From an uncultured Methylobacillus sp. (GTDB lineage: Bacteria > Pseudomonadota > Gammaproteobacteria > Burkholderiales > Methylophilaceae): a stretch of 9,017 bases of DNA. Shown piece by piece: positions 1-5,835 of the stretch; the first letter of the stretch is position 1; every line of letters begins with the position of its first letter. The stretch spans positions 1 through 9,017 of the forward strand of contig CAMLME010000073.1 in assembly GCA_946481235.1 (NCBI GenBank), in the 5' to 3' direction. The notes below the pieces were generated by a model, which was given only the letters and a program-made list of their open reading frames with translations, was not told where the DNA came from and searched no databases. The position numbers were made by a program, and so were the translations under genes.

Positions 1-686
1 AGTTCGCGCTTCAGGCGCAGCAATTCGCCGCTGGGCTGCGTGACGTCGACATAAATAGGATCGAGCTGCTGCACAGTGGTGAGTGCGGTGGCCTGGTTGG
101 CCGTGACGAGGGCACCAGGCGTGATCACGGAGGTTTCGACGCGGCCCGAAATCGGCGCGGTGATCCGCGTATAGCCGAGATTGATGCGCGCAGTTTGCAG
201 CGCGGCCCTGGCCAGCGCAATATCGGCCTGCGCCTGCTTCAATGACGCCTGGGCATCGTCGTTATCCTGCTTGCTGACGGCATTGATGGTCAGCAGCTCG
301 GCGTAGCGCTCGGCTTTTACCTGGATGGATTTCAGGTTGGCTTCGGCCTTTTCAAGCGACGCCTGCGCACTGGCGACTTCGGCCTGGTAAATGGCCGGAT
401 CAATACGGTACAGCACGTCGCCGGCCTTGACGTTGGCGCCCTCGACGAAAGTGCGCTCCTGGATGATGCCGCTTACTTGCGGTCGGATCTCGGCAATCAT
501 GCGCGCATTGGTACGGCCGGGCAGTTCGTTGACGATGGCCTGGGTACTGGGTGCAATCACCACGACCCCGACATCCGCCTTTTGGGGCGGAGGCATCTTG
601 TTTTCATCTTTCGAAGGGCTGCAGGCCACCAGCAGCAAGAGCACGGGAAGCAAAGCCGGCATTGGTGATGTGTTGTTGATTTTCAT
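1..686 (-). CDS. acrA: RND efflux periplasmic adaptor (membrane fusion) lipoprotein, AcrA/MexA type, C-terminus beyond the window
   Basis: This is the N-terminal 228 residues of an adaptor that links an inner-membrane RND pump to an outer-membrane channel for drug or solute efflux. The start at 686 gives a signal peptide with lipobox LVAC, placing the lipidated cysteine at residue 22. The mature part follows the AcrA pattern closely. There is a short lead segment, the ELPGRT motif, the lipoyl half-motif RPQVSGII, and a coiled-coil hairpin rich in Ala and Gln (about residues 100-165). Then come the second lipoyl half (RINLGYTRITAPISGRV), ATALTTVQQLDPIYVDVTQ, and an LLRLKRE segment. A full AcrA is near 400 residues, so about 170 are missing; the pump gene probably follows beyond position 1. 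The ribosome site is weak (GGA about 6 bases upstream). The second Met (codon at 660-662) has no better site. The terminator of the Spy-like gene ends just upstream. Family assignment is firm; the substrate is unknown. Confidence 0.93.
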   Translation of the reverse strand, partial: MKINNTSPMPALLPVLLLLVACSPSKDENKMPPPQKADVGVVVIAPSTQAIVNELPGRTNARMIAEIRPQVSGIIQERTFVEGANVKAGDVLYRIDPAIYQAEVASAQASLEKAEANLKSIQVKAERYAELLTINAVSKQDNDDAQASLKQAQADIALARAALQTARINLGYTRITAPISGRVETSVITPGALVTANQATALTTVQQLDPIYVDVTQPSGELLRLKRE

Positions 687-697
687 GGCATCCAATT

Positions 698-733
698 AAA
701 AAACTCCGGGCTGCGCTGATGCATCGCCCGGAG
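698..733 (-). terminator. Rho-independent terminator between the Spy-like gene and the efflux adaptor gene
   Basis: Read on the minus strand, CTCCGGGC (733-726) pairs perfectly with GCCCGGAG (711-704) across a 14-base loop, and six T residues follow (703-698). The 8-bp GC-rich stem with a T-run is the canonical intrinsic terminator form. It lies 31 bases past the Spy-like stop codon and ends only 11 bases before the adaptor start codon. It should therefore stop or reduce transcription running from the Spy-like gene into the efflux gene. Confidence 0.8.
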
Positions 734-764
734 AAGGGAGTAAATCAATTCAAAAGAGAGATTA

Positions 765-1241
765 TCAGCTCTTTTCGACAGCACCGTGACGCGAGCGTTT
801 TGCATCCCACTTCTGCTTCTGTTCCGGCGTCAGCAGAGCGTACACCTGATGCATGGTTTCGACGCGCAACACGGTCATATCGGCGTGCAGCGCGGCTTGC
901 TTGTTGGCGATTTCGCGTACCTTGGCGCTGTCGTAGGCATCGCTGCGCGTCGCTTCACGCAAAGCCTGGCGAGATTCGTGCATCTCTTTCATCCTGGCTT
1001 CGCGCAGGGGTTTCTGCTTTTCCAAGATCGCTTTCACCTGCTCCTGCTGCGCGGCGGTCAGGTCGAGCGCCTTGAGCTTTTGCTGGAATCCGTGATGCAT
1101 GTCGCCATGCCCCGCACCCATCTTGCCGTGATGTCTCTTATCGCAATGCTCTCCGCCCTCGGCGGAAATCGCCGTACCGGCAGCAAACAACGATGCAGTG
1201 ATCAGCGCGGCGGAAACCAGATATTTATGACTCTTACCCAT
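765..1241 (-). CDS. Spy/CpxP-family periplasmic chaperone-like protein
   Basis: A 158-residue exported protein of the Spy/CpxP (LTxxQ) family. In enterobacteria these proteins bind unfolded periplasmic proteins, and CpxP also restrains the CpxA kinase. A typical Sec signal peptide covers residues 1-27, with probable cleavage after AISA. The mature N-terminus is rich in His, Gly and Met (residues 32-51). Two family motifs are present: LTAAQQEQ at 61-68 and LTPEQKQKW at 137-145, separated by a charged, mainly helical stretch. The start at 1241 is chosen because AGGAGGT lies 6 bases upstream; the open frame extends further but that part has no signal sequence and overlaps the divergent regulator gene. 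The gene is divergent from a CpxRA-like pair and shares with it a region holding GTAA repeats, which supports Cpx-type control. Whether it acts like Spy, CpxP or a metal-responsive relative cannot be told from sequence alone. Confidence 0.9.
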   Translation of the reverse strand: MGKSHKYLVSAALITASLFAAGTAISAEGGEHCDKRHHGKMGAGHGDMHHGFQQKLKALDLTAAQQEQVKAILEKQKPLREARMKEMHESRQALREATRSDAYDSAKVREIANKQAALHADMTVLRVETMHQVYALLTPEQKQKWDAKRSRHGAVEKS

Positions 1242-1247
1242 GATGGA

Positions 1248-1254
1248 CCTCCTG
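1248..1254 (-). promoter_or_regulatory. Strong ribosome binding site of the Spy-like gene
   Basis: On the minus strand AGGAGGT precedes the ATG at 1241 by 6 bases. It is the best Shine-Dalgarno match in the window and decides the start of the Spy-like protein against the longer upstream open frame. Confidence 0.75.
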
Positions 1255-1321
1255 ATGGTCTGTGAACAATGAACACGACGATCATTTTCCATATTTGCGT
1301 GTAGGCTTGCGTTCAGAGGGC

Positions 1322-1346
1322 GTAATAGTACGTAATAGTTTGTAAG
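1322..1346. promoter_or_regulatory. Probable CpxR-type operator: three GTAA repeats at 10-base spacing
   Basis: GTAAT, GTAAT and GTAAG start at 1322, 1332 and 1342, exactly one helical turn apart. The known E. coli CpxR box is a tandem GTAAA repeat with about five bases between units, so this array fits an OmpR/CpxR-family dimer site with one extra half site. It sits between the divergent Spy-like gene and the CpxR-like gene, where it could control both. I could not place convincing -35/-10 elements on either strand of 1242-1414, so the promoters themselves are not assigned. The binding function is inferred. Confidence 0.6.
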
Positions 1347-1355
1347 GAGCGACAC

Positions 1356-1369
1356 AACGGCCTGCCGTT
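1356..1369. repeat. Short inverted repeat in the leader of the regulator gene
   Basis: AACGGC and GCCGTT form a 6-bp inverted repeat separated by two bases, about 45 bases before the regulator start codon. It may be a small operator or leader hairpin. It is short enough to have arisen by chance. Confidence 0.3.
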
Positions 1370-1414
1370 CTTTGGCAGAATCACATAAACCCACTATTCG
1401 GAGCATGATCCTAC

Positions 1415-2104
1415 GTGCTGCAAGTCCTGCTGATCGACGACGACATCGAGCTTTGCCAGATGATGGAAGAGTATCTGGAAGCCGAGGATTTCGCCCTGGA
1501 ATTCGCCCACGACGGGCAACAGGGCGCACGCATGGCGCTGTCCGGCAAACACGACCTCGTGGTGCTGGATGTGATGATGCCGGGCATGAACGGCTTCGAC
1601 ACGCTACGCCTGATCCGCAACACCAGCCAGATTCCCGTCATCATGCTCACCGCCAAGGGCGACGACATCGACCGCATCGTCGGCCTCGAGCTCGGCGCTG
1701 ACGATTACCTCACCAAGCCGTTCAACCCGCGCGAGCTGGTCGCCCGCCTGCACGCCATCCAACGGCGCGTGGCGGTCCGCGATGCCGGAGCCCCGAAAGA
1801 CGGCGTGCTGCGCATCGGACGGGCTGCCGTCAATTCCGCGGAGCGCATCATCGAATGGAACGGCGAGGCGCTGTCGCTCACCACCAGCGAATACGCACTG
1901 CTCGAAGTCCTGATCAAGCACGCCGGCCATGTGGTCACCAAGGCCGACCTGTTTTTGCAGGCGCTGGGCCGGCCGGAAACCAAATACGACCGCAGCATCG
2001 ACGTGCACGTCAGCAACCTGCGGCAAAAGCTGGGCACGCTGGATGACGGGCGCTCGCCCATCCAGACGGTACGCAACGTCGGTTACCAATTCATTCCGGG
2101 CTAA
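1415..2104 (+). CDS. cpxR: CpxR-like OmpR-family response regulator
   Basis: A 229-residue DNA-binding response regulator that would be phosphorylated by the kinase encoded just downstream. The receiver domain (about residues 2-115) has the acidic pocket D8-D10, phospho-acceptor D52 in LVVLDVMMPG, switch residue T79 and conserved K101 in the LTKPF motif. The C-terminal winged helix (about 130-228) shows the OmpR-family signatures SLTTSEYALLEVL, DRSIDVHVSNLRQKL and IQTVRNVGYQF. The length is normal for the family. The only sensible start is GTG at 1415, because an ATG at 1405 is in another frame. GGAG at 1400-1403 is 11 bases upstream, a rather long spacing. The gene is divergent from the Spy-like gene and separated by 25 bases from the kinase. 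The symbol rests on resemblance to CpxR and on context; other OmpR-type regulators such as RstA or BaeR are less likely given the Spy/CpxP-like neighbour. Confidence 0.88.
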   Translation: MLQVLLIDDDIELCQMMEEYLEAEDFALEFAHDGQQGARMALSGKHDLVVLDVMMPGMNGFDTLRLIRNTSQIPVIMLTAKGDDIDRIVGLELGADDYLTKPFNPRELVARLHAIQRRVAVRDAGAPKDGVLRIGRAAVNSAERIIEWNGEALSLTTSEYALLEVLIKHAGHVVTKADLFLQALGRPETKYDRSIDVHVSNLRQKLGTLDDGRSPIQTVRNVGYQFIPG

Positions 2105-2129
2105 ACGCCCCTTCAGCAGAAATCACACC

Positions 2130-3467
2130 ATGGGCCGTCTCTTCTGGAAACTCTTCATCAGCCTGTCGCTCACGCTGATACTGATTGGTGCGGGCATCGG
2201 TGGGGCGGTGTATTTTCACGACCAGCGCCAGCAGAATGAAGAAGGCATCCAGCGCGACCGCCGCGCCGAATTCGTCGTCGGGCTGACTGCAAATGCGTTA
2301 CGCCATGGCGGCGTTACCGGCGCACGCGAACTGCTGGTCGAATGGCCGGGGCAACGCGCTCCAGGCGTCCTGATCGTCGATGCCGCCGGCCAGGATGCGC
2401 TAGGCCGCCCCGTCTCCGACGTCGCGCTCGCCAAGGCGTTCAAAGCACTGGAACAGAGCCGCGGCAAACGCAGCGTAAAGGAAGTGACCGCGCCTGACGG
2501 GTCCCGTTATCTGCTGTTCCTGCCCGCCGACAGCGCCAGCGCCGGTCCGCCGCGCATGCCGCCGCCCAGTGTGCAGATCCTGATCGCACTTTTGGCCAGC
2601 CTCCTGTTCAGCGCTATCTTCGCCACCTATCTCACGCGCCCGATCAGGCATCTGCGCAAAGTGAGCACACGCTTGGCCGAGGGCGACCTCGACGCGCGGG
2701 TGACGCCTTTCATCGGCAGCCGTAATGACGAACTTTCCGACCTCGGCAAGGATTTCGACTTTATGGCAACGCGGGTACAAAGGGTGCTCAACGCGCAAAG
2801 ACAGCTCTTGCACGATGTTTCCCATGAACTCCGTTCGCCGGTCGCGCGCATGCGACTCGCCGTGGGGATCGCCCAGCAGCAACCGGATAAGGTAGCCATG
2901 GCGCTGGGACGCATCGAACGCGAAACTGAACGTCTCGATGAACTGCTGGGGCAAATACTCACCTTGGCGCGACTGGAATCCGGCCTCGGCAATGACAGCA
3001 AGGAAAAGCTCAGCATCAACGATCTGCTGGAAGAAATCATTCAGGATGTCGGCTTCGAAGCCCAGGCCAACGGGCGCACCATCGAGTATCACGCCGATAT
3101 CAAGGCCGAGATCGACGGCCAGCGCGAGCTGTTGCGCCGGGCCTTCGAGAACATCATTCGCAACGCCATCAAATATACGGCCGACGGGAGCGCCGTGGAA
3201 ATCCGGCTCACCAGCGAATCGCATAAACCGACCATCCTGATACGCGACCACGGCCCCGGTATCCCGGATGAAGAATTGGGCAAGGTATTCCAGCCCTTCT
3301 ATCGTTTACCCTCCGAGCAAGACAGAAGCCAGCCATCGGGATACGGGCTGGGCCTCGCCATCGCCCAGCGCGCGCTAAGCAATCACGCCGGCACGCTGAA
3401 ACTGAGCAATGCGGCGGGAGGCGGCCTGCTGGCCAGAATCCAGTTCGATACCGCCAGCGTGGATTGA
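2130..3467 (+). CDS. cpxA: CpxA-like sensor histidine kinase
   Basis: A 445-residue inner-membrane kinase that would sense an envelope signal and phosphorylate the upstream regulator. It has a first membrane segment (about residues 7-28), a periplasmic sensor of roughly 120 residues ending in a proline-rich patch (PPRMPPP, 140-146), and a second membrane segment (about 149-168). A HAMP linker (about 169-222) follows, then the HisKA domain with H232 in HDVSHELRSPVAR. The ATPase domain has the N box (E340, N341, N345), G1 box DHGPGIP at 373-379, F box FQPFYR at 387-392 and G2 box GYGLGLA at 404-410. All kinase motifs are intact. ATG at 2130 is chosen because it starts directly before the first membrane helix; the frame continues upstream inside the regulator gene, but that part is not membrane-like. 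The ribosome site is weak. The architecture matches CpxA; the actual stimulus is unknown. Confidence 0.88.
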   Translation: MGRLFWKLFISLSLTLILIGAGIGGAVYFHDQRQQNEEGIQRDRRAEFVVGLTANALRHGGVTGARELLVEWPGQRAPGVLIVDAAGQDALGRPVSDVALAKAFKALEQSRGKRSVKEVTAPDGSRYLLFLPADSASAGPPRMPPPSVQILIALLASLLFSAIFATYLTRPIRHLRKVSTRLAEGDLDARVTPFIGSRNDELSDLGKDFDFMATRVQRVLNAQRQLLHDVSHELRSPVARMRLAVGIAQQQPDKVAMALGRIERETERLDELLGQILTLARLESGLGNDSKEKLSINDLLEEIIQDVGFEAQANGRTIEYHADIKAEIDGQRELLRRAFENIIRNAIKYTADGSAVEIRLTSESHKPTILIRDHGPGIPDEELGKVFQPFYRLPSEQDRSQPSGYGLGLAIAQRALSNHAGTLKLSNAAGGGLLARIQFDTASVD

Positions 3468-3469
3468 TC

Positions 3470-3514
3470 TGCAAAAATTGCGTGAACGCTTTGCGTGATC
3501 ACGCAATTTTTGCA
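3470..3514 (+). terminator. Long hairpin after the kinase gene, likely terminator, with an embedded perfect palindrome
   Basis: TGCAAAAATTGCGTGA (3470-3485) is perfectly complementary to 3499-3514, giving a 16-bp stem with a 13-base loop, two bases after the kinase stop codon. The A-run on the left and T-run on the right match a bidirectional intrinsic terminator, although the T-run lies within the stem. The segment 3491-3506 is itself a perfect 16-base palindrome (TTGCGTGATCACGCAA). TTGCGTGA occurs three times, at 3478, 3491 and inverted at 3499-3506, so a protein-binding role is also possible. Confidence 0.6.
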
Positions 3515-3678
3515 TGGATAATTCTCAACAACGCGGCTCATTCAGCGGACTCCATGATTTTCATACGTCATCCATAACATGATGTTTTTAATCATATTAA
3601 CTTAAAATATTCAACCGTCTGTCGCAACACAAGTTCTGATTAATGGGCACTGGCATGGGAAGTGCAGAAAGGCTCCCC
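3515..3678 (+). promoter_or_regulatory. AT-rich leader region expected to carry the promoter of the glycosyltransferase operon
   Basis: This gap before the GT2 gene is clearly more AT-rich than the flanking genes, especially 3580-3615. TAAAAT at 3603-3608 could be a -10 element, but no good -35 hexamer stands at the right distance. A promoter is expected here because the operon follows a probable terminator. The exact element is not established. AGAAAGG ending at 3672 is the ribosome site for the start at 3679. Confidence 0.3.
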
Positions 3679-4440
3679 ATGAAGAATCCGACCATCTTGC
3701 AGTCACCGACGCTGTCTCCTTCCCTTTCGATACATCTGTTGTCCGTCGTTGTTCCCGTCCGGAACGAAGCCGGCAACATCCGCCCTTTGCTTGAGGAAAT
3801 ACGTACCGCGCTGGATGGGGTGGTGAAATATGAAATCATCTACGTCGACGACGGCAGCACCGACGACACCCTTTTGCAATTGAAGGCCATGCAGGCTGAG
3901 TTGCCGCAGTTGCGCGTACTGCGCCACGCCCGGAGTTGCGGCCAGAGCACTGCCATCAGGAGCGGCGTCAAGGCGGCGCGCGGAGAGTGGATCGCCACGC
4001 TGGATGGCGACGGGCAGAACGATCCCGCCGATATCCCGAAGTTGATGGCGGCGGTGGAGGAAGGCGTGCATCTGGTCGGAGGCAATCGCCGTCATGCACG
4101 GCGCGACAGTTGGATCAAGCGGATTTCGTCGGTGATTGCCAACGGCGTACGCTCCCGCATCCTGCACGACAGCACGCCGGATACCGGCTGCGGCCTCAAG
4201 CTGTTCCGCCGCGATGTGTTTCTCGACCTGCCGTATTTCGATCATATGCACCGATTCCTGCCCGCCCTCGTCCAGCGTTGCGGCGGCCGCGTCGTATCGG
4301 TCCCGGTACATCACCGGCCGCGCGAACGCGGCGTGTCGAACTACGGAACCCTGGACCGCCTGCTTGTCGGCATCGTCGACCTGGCTGGCATGCTGTGGCT
4401 GTTACGCCGCGCCAAACGGCCCGTGGTAAGCGAGGCATAA
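3679..4440 (+). CDS. GT2-family glycosyltransferase, polyprenyl-phosphate sugar synthase-like (DPM1/ArnC type)
   Basis: A 253-residue GT-A-fold enzyme of family GT2, likely transferring a sugar from a nucleotide donor to undecaprenyl phosphate on the cytoplasmic face. Motifs run in the usual order: SVVVPVRNEAGNI (22-34), YVDDGSTDDT (55-64), DGDGQNDP with the metal-binding D109 and D111, DTGCGLKLFRR (168-178), HRFLPAL (191-197) and RPRERGVSNY (213-222). A weakly hydrophobic stretch near the C-terminus (about 228-242) may touch the membrane; the long membrane domain of ArnC is absent. The start at 3679 is preferred because AGAAAGG lies 6 bases upstream; in-frame ATGs at 3643 and 3655 lack a ribosome site. 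The next gene starts one base after this stop. The pairing with LAB_N and GT39 genes supports a lipid-linked sugar donor role. The sugar is not predictable from sequence. Confidence 0.87.
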   Translation: MKNPTILQSPTLSPSLSIHLLSVVVPVRNEAGNIRPLLEEIRTALDGVVKYEIIYVDDGSTDDTLLQLKAMQAELPQLRVLRHARSCGQSTAIRSGVKAARGEWIATLDGDGQNDPADIPKLMAAVEEGVHLVGGNRRHARRDSWIKRISSVIANGVRSRILHDSTPDTGCGLKLFRRDVFLDLPYFDHMHRFLPALVQRCGGRVVSVPVHHRPRERGVSNYGTLDRLLVGIVDLAGMLWLLRRAKRPVVSEA

Positions 4441-4441
4441 C

Positions 4442-4837
4442 ATGGATCACGGACTCGGCTTTTATCTCGGTCATCTCATTGGCAAATGGCAGGCCTACTT
4501 CAGCGGTATGGGCACTATCGACGTGGCATGGTTGCTGGTCGGCCTGCTGGGCCAGACCATGTTCATGATGCGTTTCGTGGTGCAATGGATACACAGCGAG
4601 CGTCATCAGCAAAGCATCATCCCGGTAAGCTTCTGGTACCTCAGCCTGATCGGCGGACTCACGGTACTTGCCTACGGCATCCACCGGGCGGAGCCGGTCA
4701 TCATTCTCGGCCAGTTGCCCGGCACGCTGGTCTATACCCGCAACCTGATCCTGATACGCCGCGGGAATCGCGACACTCTGCAAGAGATACCCGAAGCGCC
4801 TGGTAACGAGCACTCCACCGGAAGAATGTTTCAATGA
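4442..4837 (+). CDS. Small LAB_N (lipid A biosynthesis N-terminal domain) membrane protein
   Basis: A 131-residue integral membrane protein matching the LAB_N domain family. Members are often encoded next to GT2 and ArnT-like glycosyltransferases; their biochemical role is poorly defined. Three hydrophobic segments are visible, at about residues 27-47, 62-79 and 84-104. Family-like positions include RFVVQWIHSE (44-53), the IIPVSFWYLSLIGG stretch (59-72) and QLPGTLVYTRNL (91-102). The tail (about 106-131) is polar. The ribosome site GAGG at 4432-4435 lies within the end of the GT2 gene, 6 bases from the ATG, and the stop TGA overlaps the next ATG (ATGA, 4834-4837). Both features indicate translational coupling. 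It probably assists the glycosyltransfer step, for example by holding the two transferases together or helping carrier lipid handling, but that is inference. Confidence 0.85.
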   Translation: MDHGLGFYLGHLIGKWQAYFSGMGTIDVAWLLVGLLGQTMFMMRFVVQWIHSERHQQSIIPVSFWYLSLIGGLTVLAYGIHRAEPVIILGQLPGTLVYTRNLILIRRGNRDTLQEIPEAPGNEHSTGRMFQ

Positions 4838-5835
4838 CTAAAAAATTGTGGGCTATCGCCTTGTTATCGGCTGCCCTGTTTATTACTGCTTCTGCCGGCC
4901 TTTATCTTTACACCCACCCGACCATTCATCGCATCCCCTCCGACCCCGAGAAGGTAGACAACATCACCTTCTATGCACTCGGCGACCAGGGGAGCGGAGG
5001 GCTGCACCAATGGGCGGTATCGCATGCCATGGAAAAATTGGCCGAGAAAAGCGGCAAGATCGACTTCGTCGTTTTACTGGGCGATAACTTCTACATTAAA
5101 AATGCACTATCGATCATCAGTCCCGAATGGGCAGCGAAATTCGAACAGGTATATTCGGGGGACTACCTGAGTGCCGCTCCATTTTATGCAGTACTCGGCA
5201 ATCATGATCCGGATTCGACTGTAAAAGGCTCCAATGTTGAAATCGAATATGCAAGGAAACACATGGGGTCGAATCGCTGGCGCATGCCGGGCCAGTATTA
5301 CTCCTCCGACTTCGGGAAGGTCAACGGACGCCCATTGTTGCGAATTGTTTTTCTGGATACGAACCTGAAAGGCGAGGCATTGCTGAAAGAGGCAGATTAC
5401 ATTCGCCGGCAATTCTCCGATGCGACGAATGCCCCTGTGTGGAAAATCGTAGCCGGACACCACCCGATCAGGAATTACGGCAAACATTACGGGCAGGATC
5501 TGGAAAAAGCGGCCATCCTGCTATCTGCCATGCAGGACGCGCACGTTGACGTGTATCTCTCCGGCCACGACCACAACCAGCAGGTCATCGCACGAGACGG
5601 CGAGCCATTTCAGATCGTCAACGGCGCAGGCGGCGCGAAGATTTACAAACTGAAAAAACAATCTCCGGATTTGCGTTTCTCCAGAGAGGGCCATGGCTTT
5701 GTCGGCTTGAGCATGAATGCTGAAAATTTGAATATCGATGTTTACGACACGAATCCCACCGCCGTTGCCTCCTACAAGATCGACAGGAAATGCACGCTCG
5801 ACCAGGCAAGTTGCTTACAAAAAAATCACAAATGA
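4834..5835 (+). CDS. Membrane-anchored or exported metallophosphatase of the tartrate-resistant (purple) acid phosphatase type
   Basis: A 333-residue calcineurin-like phosphoesterase whose motifs match the small purple acid phosphatase (ACP5/TRAP) branch. Visible dimetal ligands are D51 in GDQG, D84 and Y87 in LLGDNFY, N123 and H124 in LGNHD, H209 in AGHHP, and H245 and H247 in SGHDHN. The Tyr ligand is characteristic of purple acid phosphatases rather than of calcineurin or UDP-sugar hydrolases. Residues 5-26 form a signal peptide or N-terminal anchor without a clear cleavage or lipobox motif, so the enzyme should face the periplasm. It would hydrolyse phosphomonoesters; the substrate is unknown. 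The ATG overlaps the LAB_N stop, with GGAAG 9 bases upstream, and its own stop overlaps the next start. Its base composition is more AT-rich than its neighbours. Fold and activity class are well supported; participation in lipid or glycan modification is inferred from position only. Confidence 0.85.
   Translation: MTKKLWAIALLSAALFITASAGLYLYTHPTIHRIPSDPEKVDNITFYALGDQGSGGLHQWAVSHAMEKLAEKSGKIDFVVLLGDNFYIKNALSIISPEWAAKFEQVYSGDYLSAAPFYAVLGNHDPDSTVKGSNVEIEYARKHMGSNRWRMPGQYYSSDFGKVNGRPLLRIVFLDTNLKGEALLKEADYIRRQFSDATNAPVWKIVAGHHPIRNYGKHYGQDLEKAAILLSAMQDAHVDVYLSGHDHNQQVIARDGEPFQIVNGAGGAKIYKLKKQSPDLRFSREGHGFVGLSMNAENLNIDVYDTNPTAVASYKIDRKCTLDQASCLQKNHK

Noticed and set aside
786..1265. A 159-codon open frame on plus over the Spy-like gene
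   Set aside because: The minus strand encodes a signal peptide and two LTxxQ motifs with a strong ribosome site; the plus frame has no family features.
1242..1529. N-terminal extension of the Spy-like frame by 96 codons
   Set aside because: It would bury the signal peptide, overlap the start of the divergent regulator gene, and ignore the AGGAGGT site at 1248-1254.
1929..2129. Upstream extension of the kinase frame into the regulator gene
   Set aside because: The 67 extra residues are not membrane-like and only mirror the regulator sequence in another frame; ATG 2130 directly precedes the first membrane helix.
2400..3251. A 283-codon open frame on minus, opposite the CpxA-like gene
   Set aside because: The plus frame has all histidine kinase motifs. 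The minus frame shows no domain and no ribosome site of note.
3643..3678. Earlier ATG codons for the GT2 gene at 3643 and 3655
   Set aside because: Neither has a ribosome site, whereas ATG 3679 has AGAAAGG at 6 bases. A longer protein is not excluded but is less likely.
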